Part shown: one piece after another, positions 10,995 to 22,400 of the stretch
Layout: every line of letters starts with the position of its first letter
How positions within the stretch are numbered: the stretch's first letter is position 1
Origin: Saturnia japonica
Lineage: Eukaryota; Arthropoda; Insecta; Lepidoptera; Saturniidae
Direction: 5' to 3'
Assembly: GCA_033032175.1 (NCBI GenBank)
Contig: CM065321.1
Location: 7,958,501-8,022,500 of the forward strand
DNA length: 64,000 nucleotides
Program-made: the position numbers and the translations under genes
The notes under the pieces: model-generated
The model's input: only the letters and a program-made list of their open reading frames with translations
Told to the model about the DNA's origin: nothing
Databases searched by the model: none

Positions 10995-13554
10995 TATATC
11001 TATATGATAATATTAATATAGTTTATACTATTATATATATATATATATATATACTCACATTCACTTCTGGCCCAGCGCAATAAGTTATACTAATAGGAAC
11101 AGATACAGTGTTGTGATCATATCGATGACGACTTACCTACATGAATTTACTCCCTATCTAAACCTTCATATAGAAGTTTTCACTTCAAAAATAAGCAAAC
11201 ATGTTATGCAAGTATAAAAGTTCCAGACATTCCAGAAAAAATCCAGTTATTTCCAGACATCACTAACGTCACGCAATGATCCACCCTAATGAATCTTTTA
11301 AGAGCAACACCTACTTAAGATGGTCCTTGAACTTATTGTCCGACAAATCGATACTCTACTTAGGGCTCTTATTATAGAGCCTAATTTACTATGCATACTT
11401 TGTATTACTGTAGCATACACCTCAACTGTGTAGGTGGCATGTGTGTCGTTACACGTTATTATCTAAAAAACTTAAATAATTACTGAATTCAATTACTAAA
11501 TTGTGTTTATTTTTAGTATTAAAACTATGCTGATAATTTACAACACCTATCTAACTAATCTAAGTTTTTGTGAACTTATAATACATAAAATTGTATTGTA
11601 TGTATTGGGAGGGTGACGTGATAAGATATTAAATTCCTGAAACTTTCTAAACGTAAATTGTGGAAAGAACCTACTTAAATCATATGAAATTTACTGTATA
11701 TCCTTCGAGTATAGCTACTAGAATACACCTATAAATTCTAAAAAATATGGTGGTGGCGAAATAGACGAGTACTAGAATGTGATTTTATATAAATCTACGC
11801 TTCGTCACAAAGTTTTGCTTCATCAGAAGCTCAGGCTTATTGTGGGATTCTAACGAAGCTTTGTCGAACAACGTGCTTCAAAATTAATTACTGTGAAAAT
11901 GATATGGTTGCCCTTTGAAGTTACTTCCTGTTACGTGGAATATTATGTCAACAACACGTATAATTATGTGCAATTATGTGTATTTAATAATATTGTCGAT
12001 ACAACTCATTAATGTTGAATGTGAGCACATAAGTAGGGGTCAAGTATGCTTACTGTAACTTTATTATGGAACCTGTAATCATGCTTTAACTTTGATGAAT
12101 ATTTTTATTATTTCTCATTATTCTTTATATAGATTAATTAGATAATAAAACCAAGGTACAGAATTTTATTGGTCAAATAAGTTTATATGAATCCTAAGCA
12201 TATATATATAGATATACATTAAACTAGAATCCTCAATGTAGGCATAGCCATCCTAAAGTACATCCTAAATATTGTTTTAGCTGCATAAGAACATTGCCTT
12301 ACTAAGCTTGTTTCATCGTCTGAATATGGATGAATGTTCTAAAGAGTTTGAGCTTATCCTATCATATCTCTTCGACTAAAGAACCACGCGGACCGGTTTA
12401 CGGAGCGACAACTACATGGTGATGCCCATTACGGCACGAACAAAGAAGTTCTCAAAGTCTTAGCTTAGTCGTACTGTGCGGATGTGAAATGTTTTCTTCT
12501 TCCTACGATATTGGGTTCTTCAGATGAGTCGTGAAGAGGCATTTCAGTAGCCCGAAAGGACATCGACGGCTGCTGATGAAATATGTTACTGACGGTCGCC
12601 GTTGTTTGTGGACTGTGCCGTATTTATCATCAGGTGCTGTAAAGCCATTTTGCCAATCTAGTATTAAATAATCTTAATAAAGTACTGCCTAATTATTTGT
12701 CCATACACGAACTATGATGGCTGGGGATATGCCATTTTCGCACACTGAGAAGAATACAAGCCGGATATTAGGTTCTTCATTGAAGGTGATTTATATGTTT
12801 CCAGTCGCTGGCGCCAGCCTCGCTGGCATACAAGCACTGGCCCTTGTCAGCTTTGCGGATAGTCAGATAGTCGCTGGCACACTTACTGAAGATGAAATTC
12901 GATCACGCTGTCTTCGGTGTAGATTTGATTTCCGTATTTTATAGTAGTTTGGCGGTAAATATTGTTTAACTAAATTCATATTAGTTAAATATCGTATAAC
13001 TAAATAATCTATCATTATTATCATTTGATTATTTTTGTCTTAATAACTTTTTTTGTATATCAGTGCTTTCATCTAAACAACTTGATTTCATTATTATTCT
13101 GATTGCGAGATTGCGAGAGTGGCGCCAATGACTGGATACGTGTAAATCAGTCTTTAGTCATAAGTTCTTGCCCAATGAACTTTGACACAAGTACTAATTG
13201 CAAAAGTACTTACTGTTATAACGAAAGAAACCATATTGTATTATAAAAAAGGAAAAATTTAGTTAATTTTTTTAAACAACCTTCTTTTTTTCATCTCTAT
13301 TAAATTAAACGGGCGAAGTTTGTATTAGAGCCGATGCTACAACGCGTTGTAACAACTAAGACAACACAAGCGTTTGTGTTATTGGTTTAGCGAATTGGCA
13401 GCAATACTGAAAGAAAATATTTTCCCTTCGGTATTAAGTATTTTCCTATCAATTAGAATCACAACGTGATTACAATGTGAAGTTTGAATAGGGTCTAGTC
13501 TTATTATTATATTAATTTATTTTTATGTGGTGGTTGTAGTGTTTTATTTAGGAC
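10995..13554. other. intergenic stretch with no recognised gene
   Basis: Mostly AT-rich. The block 12380-12950 is more complex and includes an open frame at 12714-12944 (76 codons, with VAGASLAGIQALALVSFAD). I recognise no domain and see no supporting splice sites; it may be a decayed exon or transposon. Confidence 0.4.
11031..11052. repeat. (TA)n microsatellite
   Basis: About 11 uninterrupted TA units. Confidence 0.95.
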
Positions 13555-13555
13555 T

Positions 13556-14130
13556 AGCAGTGTGCCAGCGGCTCCGCACGCCTTTGTTACTACGCAGTAG
13601 TTATTTACATCCCGTAATTTTATTTTTACTCACATTGTTGAAAATTCATATACCGTATTAATTAAACAATGGCATGTATTTCTCGTGTACAATTTTCATG
13701 AAAATCGGTTGAAAGTTTTATTACGATTTCTAATGTATTATTAAGATTCTTAAAGCCTCTCAATTATGTTATAATATATGCTTCCCGTCTACACAATTTG
13801 ATCAAAATCGTTTAAGAATTGATGTAAATTTAATTATTTGAACTTCAATTTTTCTAAGTAATATTGGCAATCCTTATAACCCATCAATTATGTAAATAAT
13901 TATACTTCCCGTGTACAAAATTTCATCAAAATAGGTTAAGAAAAAACGAAAATATTTTGTTTTACCGATTCTAAAAGTTCTAATATTGAAATTTCTTATA
14001 TCCTTCCTATCAATTGATCAATACCATAAGCATCCCATGTAAGTATCCGATCATAAGAATCGGTCAAGTTGATTTGTGTTAAATCTGGACATATATATAC
14101 ACAGACAGACAAAAAAAAATGGTATATTCA
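13556..14130 (-). mobile_element. non-autonomous Helitron-like repeat, family D
   Basis: Read on the minus strand it starts near a tctgtctgtgt block, runs through a ccagatttaacacaa block and repeated tcaaaat and tgtacaaaat blocks, and ends gtgcggagccgctggcacac followed by tgCTAGT. The same order of blocks is seen at 31020-31500 and 58855-59225 (plus) and 19826-20100 (minus, partial). Confidence 0.6.
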
Positions 14131-15369
14131 TGATCTGTATCGTTCGTACAGTGTGCCGTGTTTATCAGGAAATTTCGTAAAAACATTAAAATTACAGACA
14201 GTACTACAGATATATTTTATATAGATTAATTTTTTGAGATAAAGGACAGTTACTGGATTTTTTAAATTATATATATTGAAATGCTGTCAATAGTGGTATA
14301 CACAATATTTTTATCATAATATTAAGAAATGTTTTAATTTTGGTATTTTGCGCAACTATTAATAGAATATCCCAGCATTAGTAAATAATCTACAAGAGTA
14401 TATATTTAGTCCCACTTAGACATGTGAATAAAATTTAATAAAAGGTACAATTTATTACTATGTTTTAAACTAGGCGCAGAGAGAAACGGTCGCAAGATCG
14501 ACATTAATGTAAATGATTAATTAACAGGCGAAAGCATTAGCGTTGCGTCTCGCTACCAAGTAAAGACCTTTGTTGACAATACCTACATTTAATTATACAA
14601 GTAATGAATATGTTAGTCGGATCTTTTCTCCTATTATGGTATTACAGAGTATTGAAGTTACCTGTTTGCGATATTCACATTTTGTACAAGGGTTACATGA
14701 GGGACGAAGTGCGTAAGCATTCAATAAAAAAGGTGTTTTTAGAAACAACCTCTTAGTGCTCGTAAAGAGTGGAAAACTATTATATGGAAATCTAAAACCT
14801 CTAGAGTACAAATATGAAATTTACTTGTTAGATCTTTTATTCTAAATGGGGTAAATATGCCTTTTGTCATTGTCGAAAATAAACACTTATTGGGAGTGTA
14901 ATAGGCAATATAAATCACCAATATAAAAATTTAGTATTAAAGCTCTCAGTTACAAATAAACAAATACCTTCGTGTTTTAAAAAAATCAAATTATTCACTT
15001 AAAAATGTAGTTTTTGTCTTCGTTACAAAATAAATGTCTACCAATAAAGTAGGGAATACTAAAGTCAATTGTGTATTTGTTACGGTTTTACGGCATAACT
15101 ACTGGAAAGAGATTTTGATGCTGATTTATATTACAAAAATTGAAGTATGTGGTAAAAATAAAAGTTAAGGTAATCAGTAATATAAAATATTATATAATAA
15201 ATATAGACGATAAAAGAGTAATTATTTTTGTTTGCTTATTTTTCTATTATTCCTTTAATTTGAACGAGAAAAAATGTGTGTGTATGTTCCTTAGCTTTTA
15301 TGTATATTATTATATATTTACCTACGTTATTATGTCTTTATACAGCTTGTTTAAGTATGAAATGTTTTT
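14131..15369. other. AT-rich stretch, nothing recognised
   Basis: Only short open frames of unremarkable composition, several overlapping on opposite strands. No splice-supported coding segment was found. Confidence 0.5.
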
Positions 15370-15560
15370 AACAGACTTCATAAAAAGGAGGAGGTTATCA
15401 ATTCGTTTGTATTTTTTATTAGGTTTGTTAGCTTTGAATTTATGTTATAAACCGATTTAGATAATTATTTTGTTGGAAAAGGGATATTTTCAAGGGGGTC
15501 CCATTTTAATTTCATTGGAATTGGATTTCGAAGATACACCTGGGAATTCTTCAAAATAGG
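15370..15560 (+). repeat. dispersed repeat family I
   Basis: It starts with an agacttcataaaaaggagga block, passes ataaaccgatttagat, then gtcccattttaatttcattg and cgaagatacacctgg. Homologous copies are at 48285-48600 (plus, split by a SINE) and, in the opposite orientation, at 16020-16085, 47305-47360 and 61870-62045. Class unresolved. Confidence 0.6.
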
Positions 15561-15748
15561 ATAGGAAATGTTTAGTGGTTGATTTATTGGTAGGTTTATG
15601 ATAATCCAATAAAATAGGTAGGTACCTAGCTATGGCCTAGAACGTTCTGGACTTAGTTGGACTACGAACATAGAACGGAATTCTTTAACGACAAACAGCA
15701 CGAATTTGGAAGGGTCGGGAGAGACCGTTAGGGCACAGAGATATTTAT

Positions 15749-15993
15749 TTGGAGATTTCTCTCTACTTAGAACAGTCCGACTAGTGAAATAGTCTACAGA
15801 AGATTGCAGCCAAATAACCCAGTGTTGTGTTCCTTCGATGAGTAGGGTTTCCAGAGCTCATTGGGGTATAAGGGTTTAAAGTTGGCATTACGCTATTGAT
15901 ACCTATGGTAAGTATTATATGCGTCCTTAGGCTACGGTATCCGCTCACCAAGTATAGGCTGTATGCTTGTTTGCCACCTTTGTTGTATAAAAC
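15749..15993 (+). repeat. dispersed repeat family A
   Basis: Its blocks gagatttctctctacttag, gccaaataacccagtg and tgcttgtttgccacctttg align in order with 5553-5795 and 34421-34615. Confidence 0.65.
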
Positions 15994-16141
15994 AGAACAA
16001 TGTTTTACAAAAAAGGAAACCAATTTCAATTATTTTGAAGAGTTTCCTGGTGTATCTTCAAAGTTGAAGATCCAATGCGAATGAAATTAAAATGAAATTG
16101 CCGTGTTAGGGTTTAATGGAATTGTCTCTACCTTTAAGTGA

Positions 16142-16378
16142 CTATAATGATAATATTGGTATACCCGAGTCGTGTATTGTGTAGCTTTGATTGTCAGAAG
16201 ACAGATTTCGTAGCCCCGGTATTTCCGTTAAGTATATATCGTCGTGTGGATTTATTAATTTGTTGGCGTCCAAATCTGACAATATTAAATCTTCTAAATC
16301 ACTAGAAATCTCTTGAACTTCATTGTTTAGAAGGGGAAGTGTTCTATTTTGAGACCATTTTTTTTTCGGATGACGCAA
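16142..16378 (-). CDS. unrecognised open frame, possible exon or transposon remnant
   Basis: A 78-codon frame with coding-like composition: MRHPKKKWSQN at the start, then EVQEISSDLEDLILSDLDAN and LINPHDDIYLTEIPGL. The alternating acidic/hydrophobic pattern is unlike the surrounding DNA. I recognise no domain. It lies downstream of dpr on the same strand, beyond a plausible poly(A) site. It could be the start of a decayed transposase. Confidence 0.25.
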   Translation of the reverse strand: MRHPKKKWSQNRTLPLLNNEVQEISSDLEDLILSDLDANKLINPHDDIYLTEIPGLRNLSSDNQSYTIHDSGIPILSL

Positions 16379-19177
16379 TAGAAGCGATAAGCCTTGAGTG
16401 TTAAATAAAGTTTAGTGTTTTTTTAGTTTCTACGAATAGGTACTCGACGATTCGAGTACGTTTTAGACGATTCCAGATATTTCAAGAATAGAGTAAATTT
16501 TTCTAATTTCATTGGGAGCGTAACAATAAGAAGCGACTACATACTATAAACCGTCTCCCAGAGTCCCCCAACTGAGTGCACAGTGATTCCTGAACAGTAA
16601 TTATTGTAGAGTTATTATATAGAGTAAACACTACTGGACTCTGAATAGTGCGTGTATAGTGCATACTGTGTTCGTTTCTTGGAAATAAATTTATTATATT
16701 AAATTCTTGCGTGAGTTACTTTTCATAATGTAGGTAAGTGCTTTCTTTACGTTAGGCTAAATTATGTTCATAGTTATTGATTATAGCAGAGTCTAATAAT
16801 AGTAGGTATGTATTATAGTCAGATAAACTTTTCAATGAAATATTCTCAAGTATATAAGTAAAATTAATAAATGATAATTCGATATTAAATTACTTTTTAA
16901 TAAAAGTTTAAAAGTGAATGATAAAAAATTGGATAAAAAATCTCTTGTGATTAAAAATACGTAATACGTAATTGAAAGCTTAATGAAGTGTAAATCAAAT
17001 TTTAATGAATAAAAAGAAATAAGACATTAAAAATTTATTCATCTTTATTTATTTTCTATGTTTTTTATAAATTGTTAGTTAACATAATATATCGTACTTA
17101 AATACATCTACAATTTGATAGTTTATTACACAACCCTTTCTTTAACTACTTTTATAGACAGCGACATTGTGAAAAATGTTACAAAATGAGAAGTAACAAT
17201 AATATACAAAAGTAATTTTGGCTGTCGAGACATTACAAAAAATTTAACATTTCATTTACACAATTTAATATATACAGATATTTTTTTTATTATTTACATA
17301 TTTTACCAAAACTACTAATTAAAGATTGTAATATTATTTCATACAATTTGATATACGAAGTTTTTAAACCTATATCAATGTCCATAAAATTTATTTTAAC
17401 AATTTGTTTCATTGTCTCAAGATATTATATTTACAAAAGGAAGGGAGAATTCAAATACTATATGCATATAACTGCATAGTTATATATACATTTCATGTCC
17501 TGTTTATACTTTCAACTTACATACCAGAATCTCATAACATTGTCGTAGCTTTTTAAATACGAAATGAAAGAGAATACGACGAAAAAAACAATACGAATGA
17601 CATTCTGATAGGGAGAACAATATTTCTGATTTCATAATAAATTAAATCGAATCTTATCTCACCGTCCACTTCATCCGCATCTTATCACTCGCAAAGTTTT
17701 TAATGAACATCTAAAGAGAGAAAAACAGTTGACTTCGTTAAACATAAAATAGGAATATTAAATACTTTGAAGTATGTTAGGATTCATCGCCGCGCAGTCT
17801 TTAGTATTTAAACATCAAACAAATTTCAAATTAAATGCAATCATCTCTGGTTACAAAACTAGCAAATTATGTAAATCTGGTAGTAAAGTACGCTGCTGAT
17901 AAGCATTATTCAAGGAATTTTCAAATATTATGACTCACTCAAACTAAACTCAACAGATCAATGTCCCCAGCGGATCGTTATATCCTTTGTGAGAAACTTA
18001 AAGTGAAAACAGTGGTGTCTGGAAATCAACTCAGTTCAGATTCACTTTAAAATTAATGATATAATTTTTTAATTTACTTAGCATTTTTTATTTTAAGGCA
18101 TGAGGTGAGTCATTTTTTATGTATTATAGAAATTACACAGAAATGCCTCCATAAACATACCCATGTGTCATGTATACCTAAAACACTTTTTAATAAATTT
18201 GAATTAGATTGCTATATGCAAAAATAATATAAGAATAAAAAATATACTTATTTTCAGAGTTCATACAAGTTTCTTTTTTTAATTGAAAAAGTGGTAAAGT
18301 AAGAATTATTAGCTATTTTCTCTCTAAAAGTTTCTCTATATCTCTATACAAAAGAATCTATTTTGTATATATATAATATGTATCAATATCACATATTATA
18401 TTAATATTATAAATAAAATTTTATAATTACACGTCTGAACATTAATGGTAGGTGTTGTGATATCATATTAGACAAAATACAATAATTTATTTTTGTTTCA
18501 AGTAACTAATACACTTGTGTAATTAATTAATTTGAAAAAATATGCATTGAGGTACAATTCTAGTTCCTTCCTTTTATATTGTACACTGAATACGAGCATG
18601 TGTTTGTAGAACTTAATAGAACGCAAATAACGTTGGGAAAGTGAGTAGCCACCGGGAAAGATAAGTGGCACATATGTTATCGATAACCTACAACATCCGT
18701 TAGACTTTAAGTTCTTCTAGATCGGCACAATAAACATTATAATAAAATTCACTTGCTTGTAATTTTGTCGTTAGATTAAGATAATCGAATAAAGAAATAA
18801 AAATCTAAAAATCTAAAAGTTTCAAAAGTGACAGTTGGTTCTAAAATATTGTTTTTATTCTACCAAAACATAGATTAATAATTGGTTCCAGCATTGGTTG
18901 TAGCGTGGGCTACAACTAATAATTAATCTACGGCTTAAAGTTTTATTTATTTAACAGAATACATTATAAAGTTAATAACATTTTGATTTGCATACATTTT
19001 AATAAAAGAACAGTAACGTATTTTTCAACCATAAAAATATTTTAAAACACATATAATATACCTCTAGACTCGTTGTATTTGTAAATAATAATAAAAAATC
19101 TTATCTTAATTGTAAGGAATTTACACAAACTTTTACTTCCTTACAGTTCATAAGATTAAAGGAGAATCATGGATTGG
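16379..19177. other. downstream flank of dpr, possible long 3' UTR
   Basis: AT-rich, few long open frames, no recognised repeat apart from low-complexity runs. Minus-strand AATAAA motifs occur at 18942-18951 and near 17041-17055. How much is transcribed as dpr 3' UTR cannot be told from sequence. Confidence 0.4.
18942..18951 (-). terminator. candidate poly(A) signals of dpr (overlapping AATAAA)
   Basis: Two overlapping AATAAA motifs lie on the minus strand about 230 nt downstream of the dpr stop codon. They are the first canonical motifs met after the stop. In DNA this AT-rich the motif is frequent, and a longer 3' UTR using signals near 17041-17055 is equally possible. Confidence 0.3.
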
Positions 19178-19452
19178 TCATCTTGCAGACGATAGTTTCA
19201 ACAGTTTCATCATACTGTTTTTTAGAAGACCTATAATAGTATTAGCGGCGAAAATTATAGCGACTGTTAAAACGGAATGTTGTGTAAGAATTGGTAGACT
19301 GATGAGTAGTACCGACCATGGTTTGCTAACGGTCGTTAAGGAAACCAAAGTAACAAGAACGGCGTGGTTTAGGCGCGGAGGTGTTGAACCGGAACTCTGC
19401 ATAGCTGCTGGCCGCTCACCACTCAGTACATGTACTATAACCGATGCAGATT
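19178..19452 (-). CDS. dpr4-like: dpr coding exon 6: end of Ig domain 2, C-terminal hydrophobic region and stop
   Basis: This exon is 275 nt after acceptor tttgtcctaacag, ending with TGA at 19180-19178. It encodes ESASVIVHVLSGERPAAMQ, equivalent to the Dpr signature GEHPAAMQ, then a Ser/Pro linker. Hydrophobic runs follow around residues 246-257, 262-271 and 276-292, and the protein ends KNSMMKLLKLSSAR. The basic residues after the last hydrophobic run are unusual for a GPI-anchor signal. Confidence 0.9.
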
Positions 19453-22400
19453 CTGTTAGGACAAAAAAAACATCAATGCAAATATGATTGCAGTCAAGTC
19501 GAAATATAAATTAAAAACATGAAGATAGTAAAGCGCTAGTCAATCTGGAAGAACATTACTATTTACAAGTTTTTGGAGTATTATACTCTATAAGGAGACC
19601 GACTTTTATAAAATAGTCCGCGGTACGTAAATTAGATGCGAAGCAAAATCGAGTGTTAACTAAAACTGAAGTCATTATGTTGCCCTTCCGCATAACCTTC
19701 AATATATTCGCGTATCTTATACTGATCTACGTACGTGCATATACTCAAATTACTTGTATATGCGAAATATGTAATATATTAATAATTTAACTTTGCCTAT
19801 TGTAAGTAATAATATATGTAAATAGTGGTGCCCCTGCGGCTCTGCACGTGTTCCTTATGCAGTAATTATTTTCATAACATAATTTTATTTTTACTCATAT
19901 TATTGACATACAGCTTATCAATAAAGGAATTACATTTACATATTGTGTACAAAATGTTATCAAAATCGGTTCTTTTTTACGATTTCTAAAACTATCTATT
20001 ATTGACGATTCTTATAACCTATCAATTATGAAATGACATAATATACTTCCCGTGTACAAAATTATTTGAAAAGAGTTATGTGAGAATTGAATATAGTAAA
20101 CTCCAGCCGCGTGTCGGAGCTGGTACGCATCATCACTTTTTTCTATTGTATATTTTATAGAACGATATATTGATGGTCGTTATTACGTAATTTTCTCTTG
20201 AATGTCACTTTTTTAGAGTTATATATAATGTTTTAACCATAATATTTAACAAAATTTTAAGAATTGATGTTTTTCATCAATTTACTTATTACTTAAGTTA
20301 AAGTTAAGATATTTTGTTCTCGACCTATTCGTACCTCGTTCAACTTGATCATTAAACACCTGGTATATTTATGAATAAAAAGACACAATTTTCCTATAAT
20401 ATTCATTACAGACGTTGATTTAAATATTCTACACATAATCGAGGCAGTCTATATCTGCATATCATTTTCATTAAAAATATGCGCGACGTTTCCATTGAAA
20501 AGCTAAAGTAATGAAAGAACCGGAGAAATATATTTTCATATTGGTATCCGATATGCTTGCGACGATACTGCGATTCAATACATTTAAACCAGTTGTAAAG
20601 CTTAAAATGTTATCTGAAATGCATACGGAATAGCACAGTCATATTTTACATTAATTTTCCACGATAATACATAATATAAACGTTAAAAATAGTTATATTT
20701 GTTTCTACTGTTATAATAAAAAAATATAAGGTTATCGATCGACTTATTGACCAAAAAATATCATCTATATATTAATACGTGAAGCAAAAGCTTTCTACCC
20801 CTTTTTAAACGTATTGCGTGCACGGAAGACATGGATTACATTCTAATCGGCTAAACAGATAACAATTGTTTTCAAATGTTGCTAAAATAAATCAACCTGA
20901 TGATCTAGCTGGTGAAATAATCACTGACATATGATAAACAGTGTATTACGGTCGCGAAGATATTTGCAGTTATCGTCTGCAACTGTACCCCGTGAGTGAT
21001 TGATGATAAAGGACAGTGTATAAATTGATGATGTTGCCGATCTTGTAATCAGTACATTATTATATTTATAGTTAGGTAGATATAGAAAACATGGCAGATA
21101 AAAATACACACTGATACTAAATTATACAAAAACAATAACACAAAAAAAAAAACAGTTTGTAATAACGATCTAAATATTATTAAGGTCGGCTCCATACAAA
21201 GCTTTTCAAGTTACTGATAATTGAGTTTGTCAATTTATTAAAATAATCTAGCTGTTTTTTTTAATAGTAAGCTTGAAGGACCCGATATCTTAAGAGATTT
21301 AAGTTAAGGTAGTTTTATGTTGGACATTTTTTCAATCTAATCGTAGAAGGGACTTAAATTAATTACTTTTTTTCAATAATTATTACAATATATTCTGCCA
21401 TAGGTAATACATAATTTAATTGTAACTTAAGTCAACTTAGATACTATTAACGGTAAGACACTCACTTAATGTGGTCTAACATTACTTTATTCTTTTAATT
21501 TTGTATGTTTTAGGCATTGATAGGAACTGATCTGTGATAGGAACTTACCAGAGCTACTTGGCGCACAAGTATAATTTCCGGAGTCGTGAGGAGCCGCGCG
21601 TGCGATCAGCAGACGGCTTGTGCGCGTGCGTTGTTCTGTTTCCACACTGATGCCGCCGCGTTGCGCGTAATTCACCACTTGTTCACCGCGGTACCAATAG
21701 ATGAAGCTGTAAGAATAGTAAGCTTTTACCCGTGTCGCTTGAGTTGCCGTGTTGAGTGTAGACATTTTTTTTATAGTAGTACGGCAAGTTGACGGTACTG
21801 TCACAGTAGAACACACACAACACAATAGTGACAACCGAGAGATCGTAATCCATCGGATATCGCCCGAAGCGCGACACGCAAAGGTGAGTCACTATGAGGA
21901 ACTTTTCAGCACATGCATGGTGGTTGCGACCCAGTTGGGCAAAACATCCCAATTACCACGCTATCTTCATTTCCTTGTTCAGGGTGCACGATGACGAATA
22001 ACACTAAACTTAATCTTAATTTTGGCATTGTATCGTAGTCCTGTTTAACCTACCTTTTTGTGTTTTTACATTCTATCATTCTACATCATTATAGCAAAGT
22101 GGTAGGAAATTTTTTAAACTCTCAGCTACAATTGAAATCTTTTTTTCTCCATTAGGCTTAGCGTGTTGCCATCTTGGGGCACATCGTCACTTAATATCAG
22201 GTGATATTGTAACTAAACGCTAAAACTTATAAAGAATTAAAAAACATTCGAGAAATTATTTGATAAAAATCACTAGGCTTGAACGTATTTCGTAATAGAA
22301 CAATGTTCAGAACGGATGACAATGCTTCACTTTCCGAAGTGCCTTGAGCTGGCCATGTATTAAGGAAAAATAAGCGGCTTTTAACTTTTATGACACTTAT

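Larger units (their letters stand above)
19453..21548 (-). other. dpr intron 5
   Basis: A 2,096-nt intron, donor GTAAGTTC, acceptor tttgtcctaacag. It contains a partial Helitron-like family D copy at 19826-20100 and a family G fragment at 20772-20832. The rest is AT-rich without recognised features. Confidence 0.88.

Noticed and set aside
11031..11052. Possible origin or regulatory AT tract
   Set aside because: It is a plain (TA)n microsatellite.
15140..15460. A 106-codon plus-strand frame
   Set aside because: Composition is Tyr/Phe/Ile/Lys-rich as expected of AT-rich noncoding DNA, and its end runs into repeat family I.
21707..21834. Open-frame extension upstream of dpr exon 5
   Set aside because: It reads through a strong acceptor (tactattcttacag) and loses Ig character; exon 4 at 33904-33805 supplies the true upstream sequence in the right phase.
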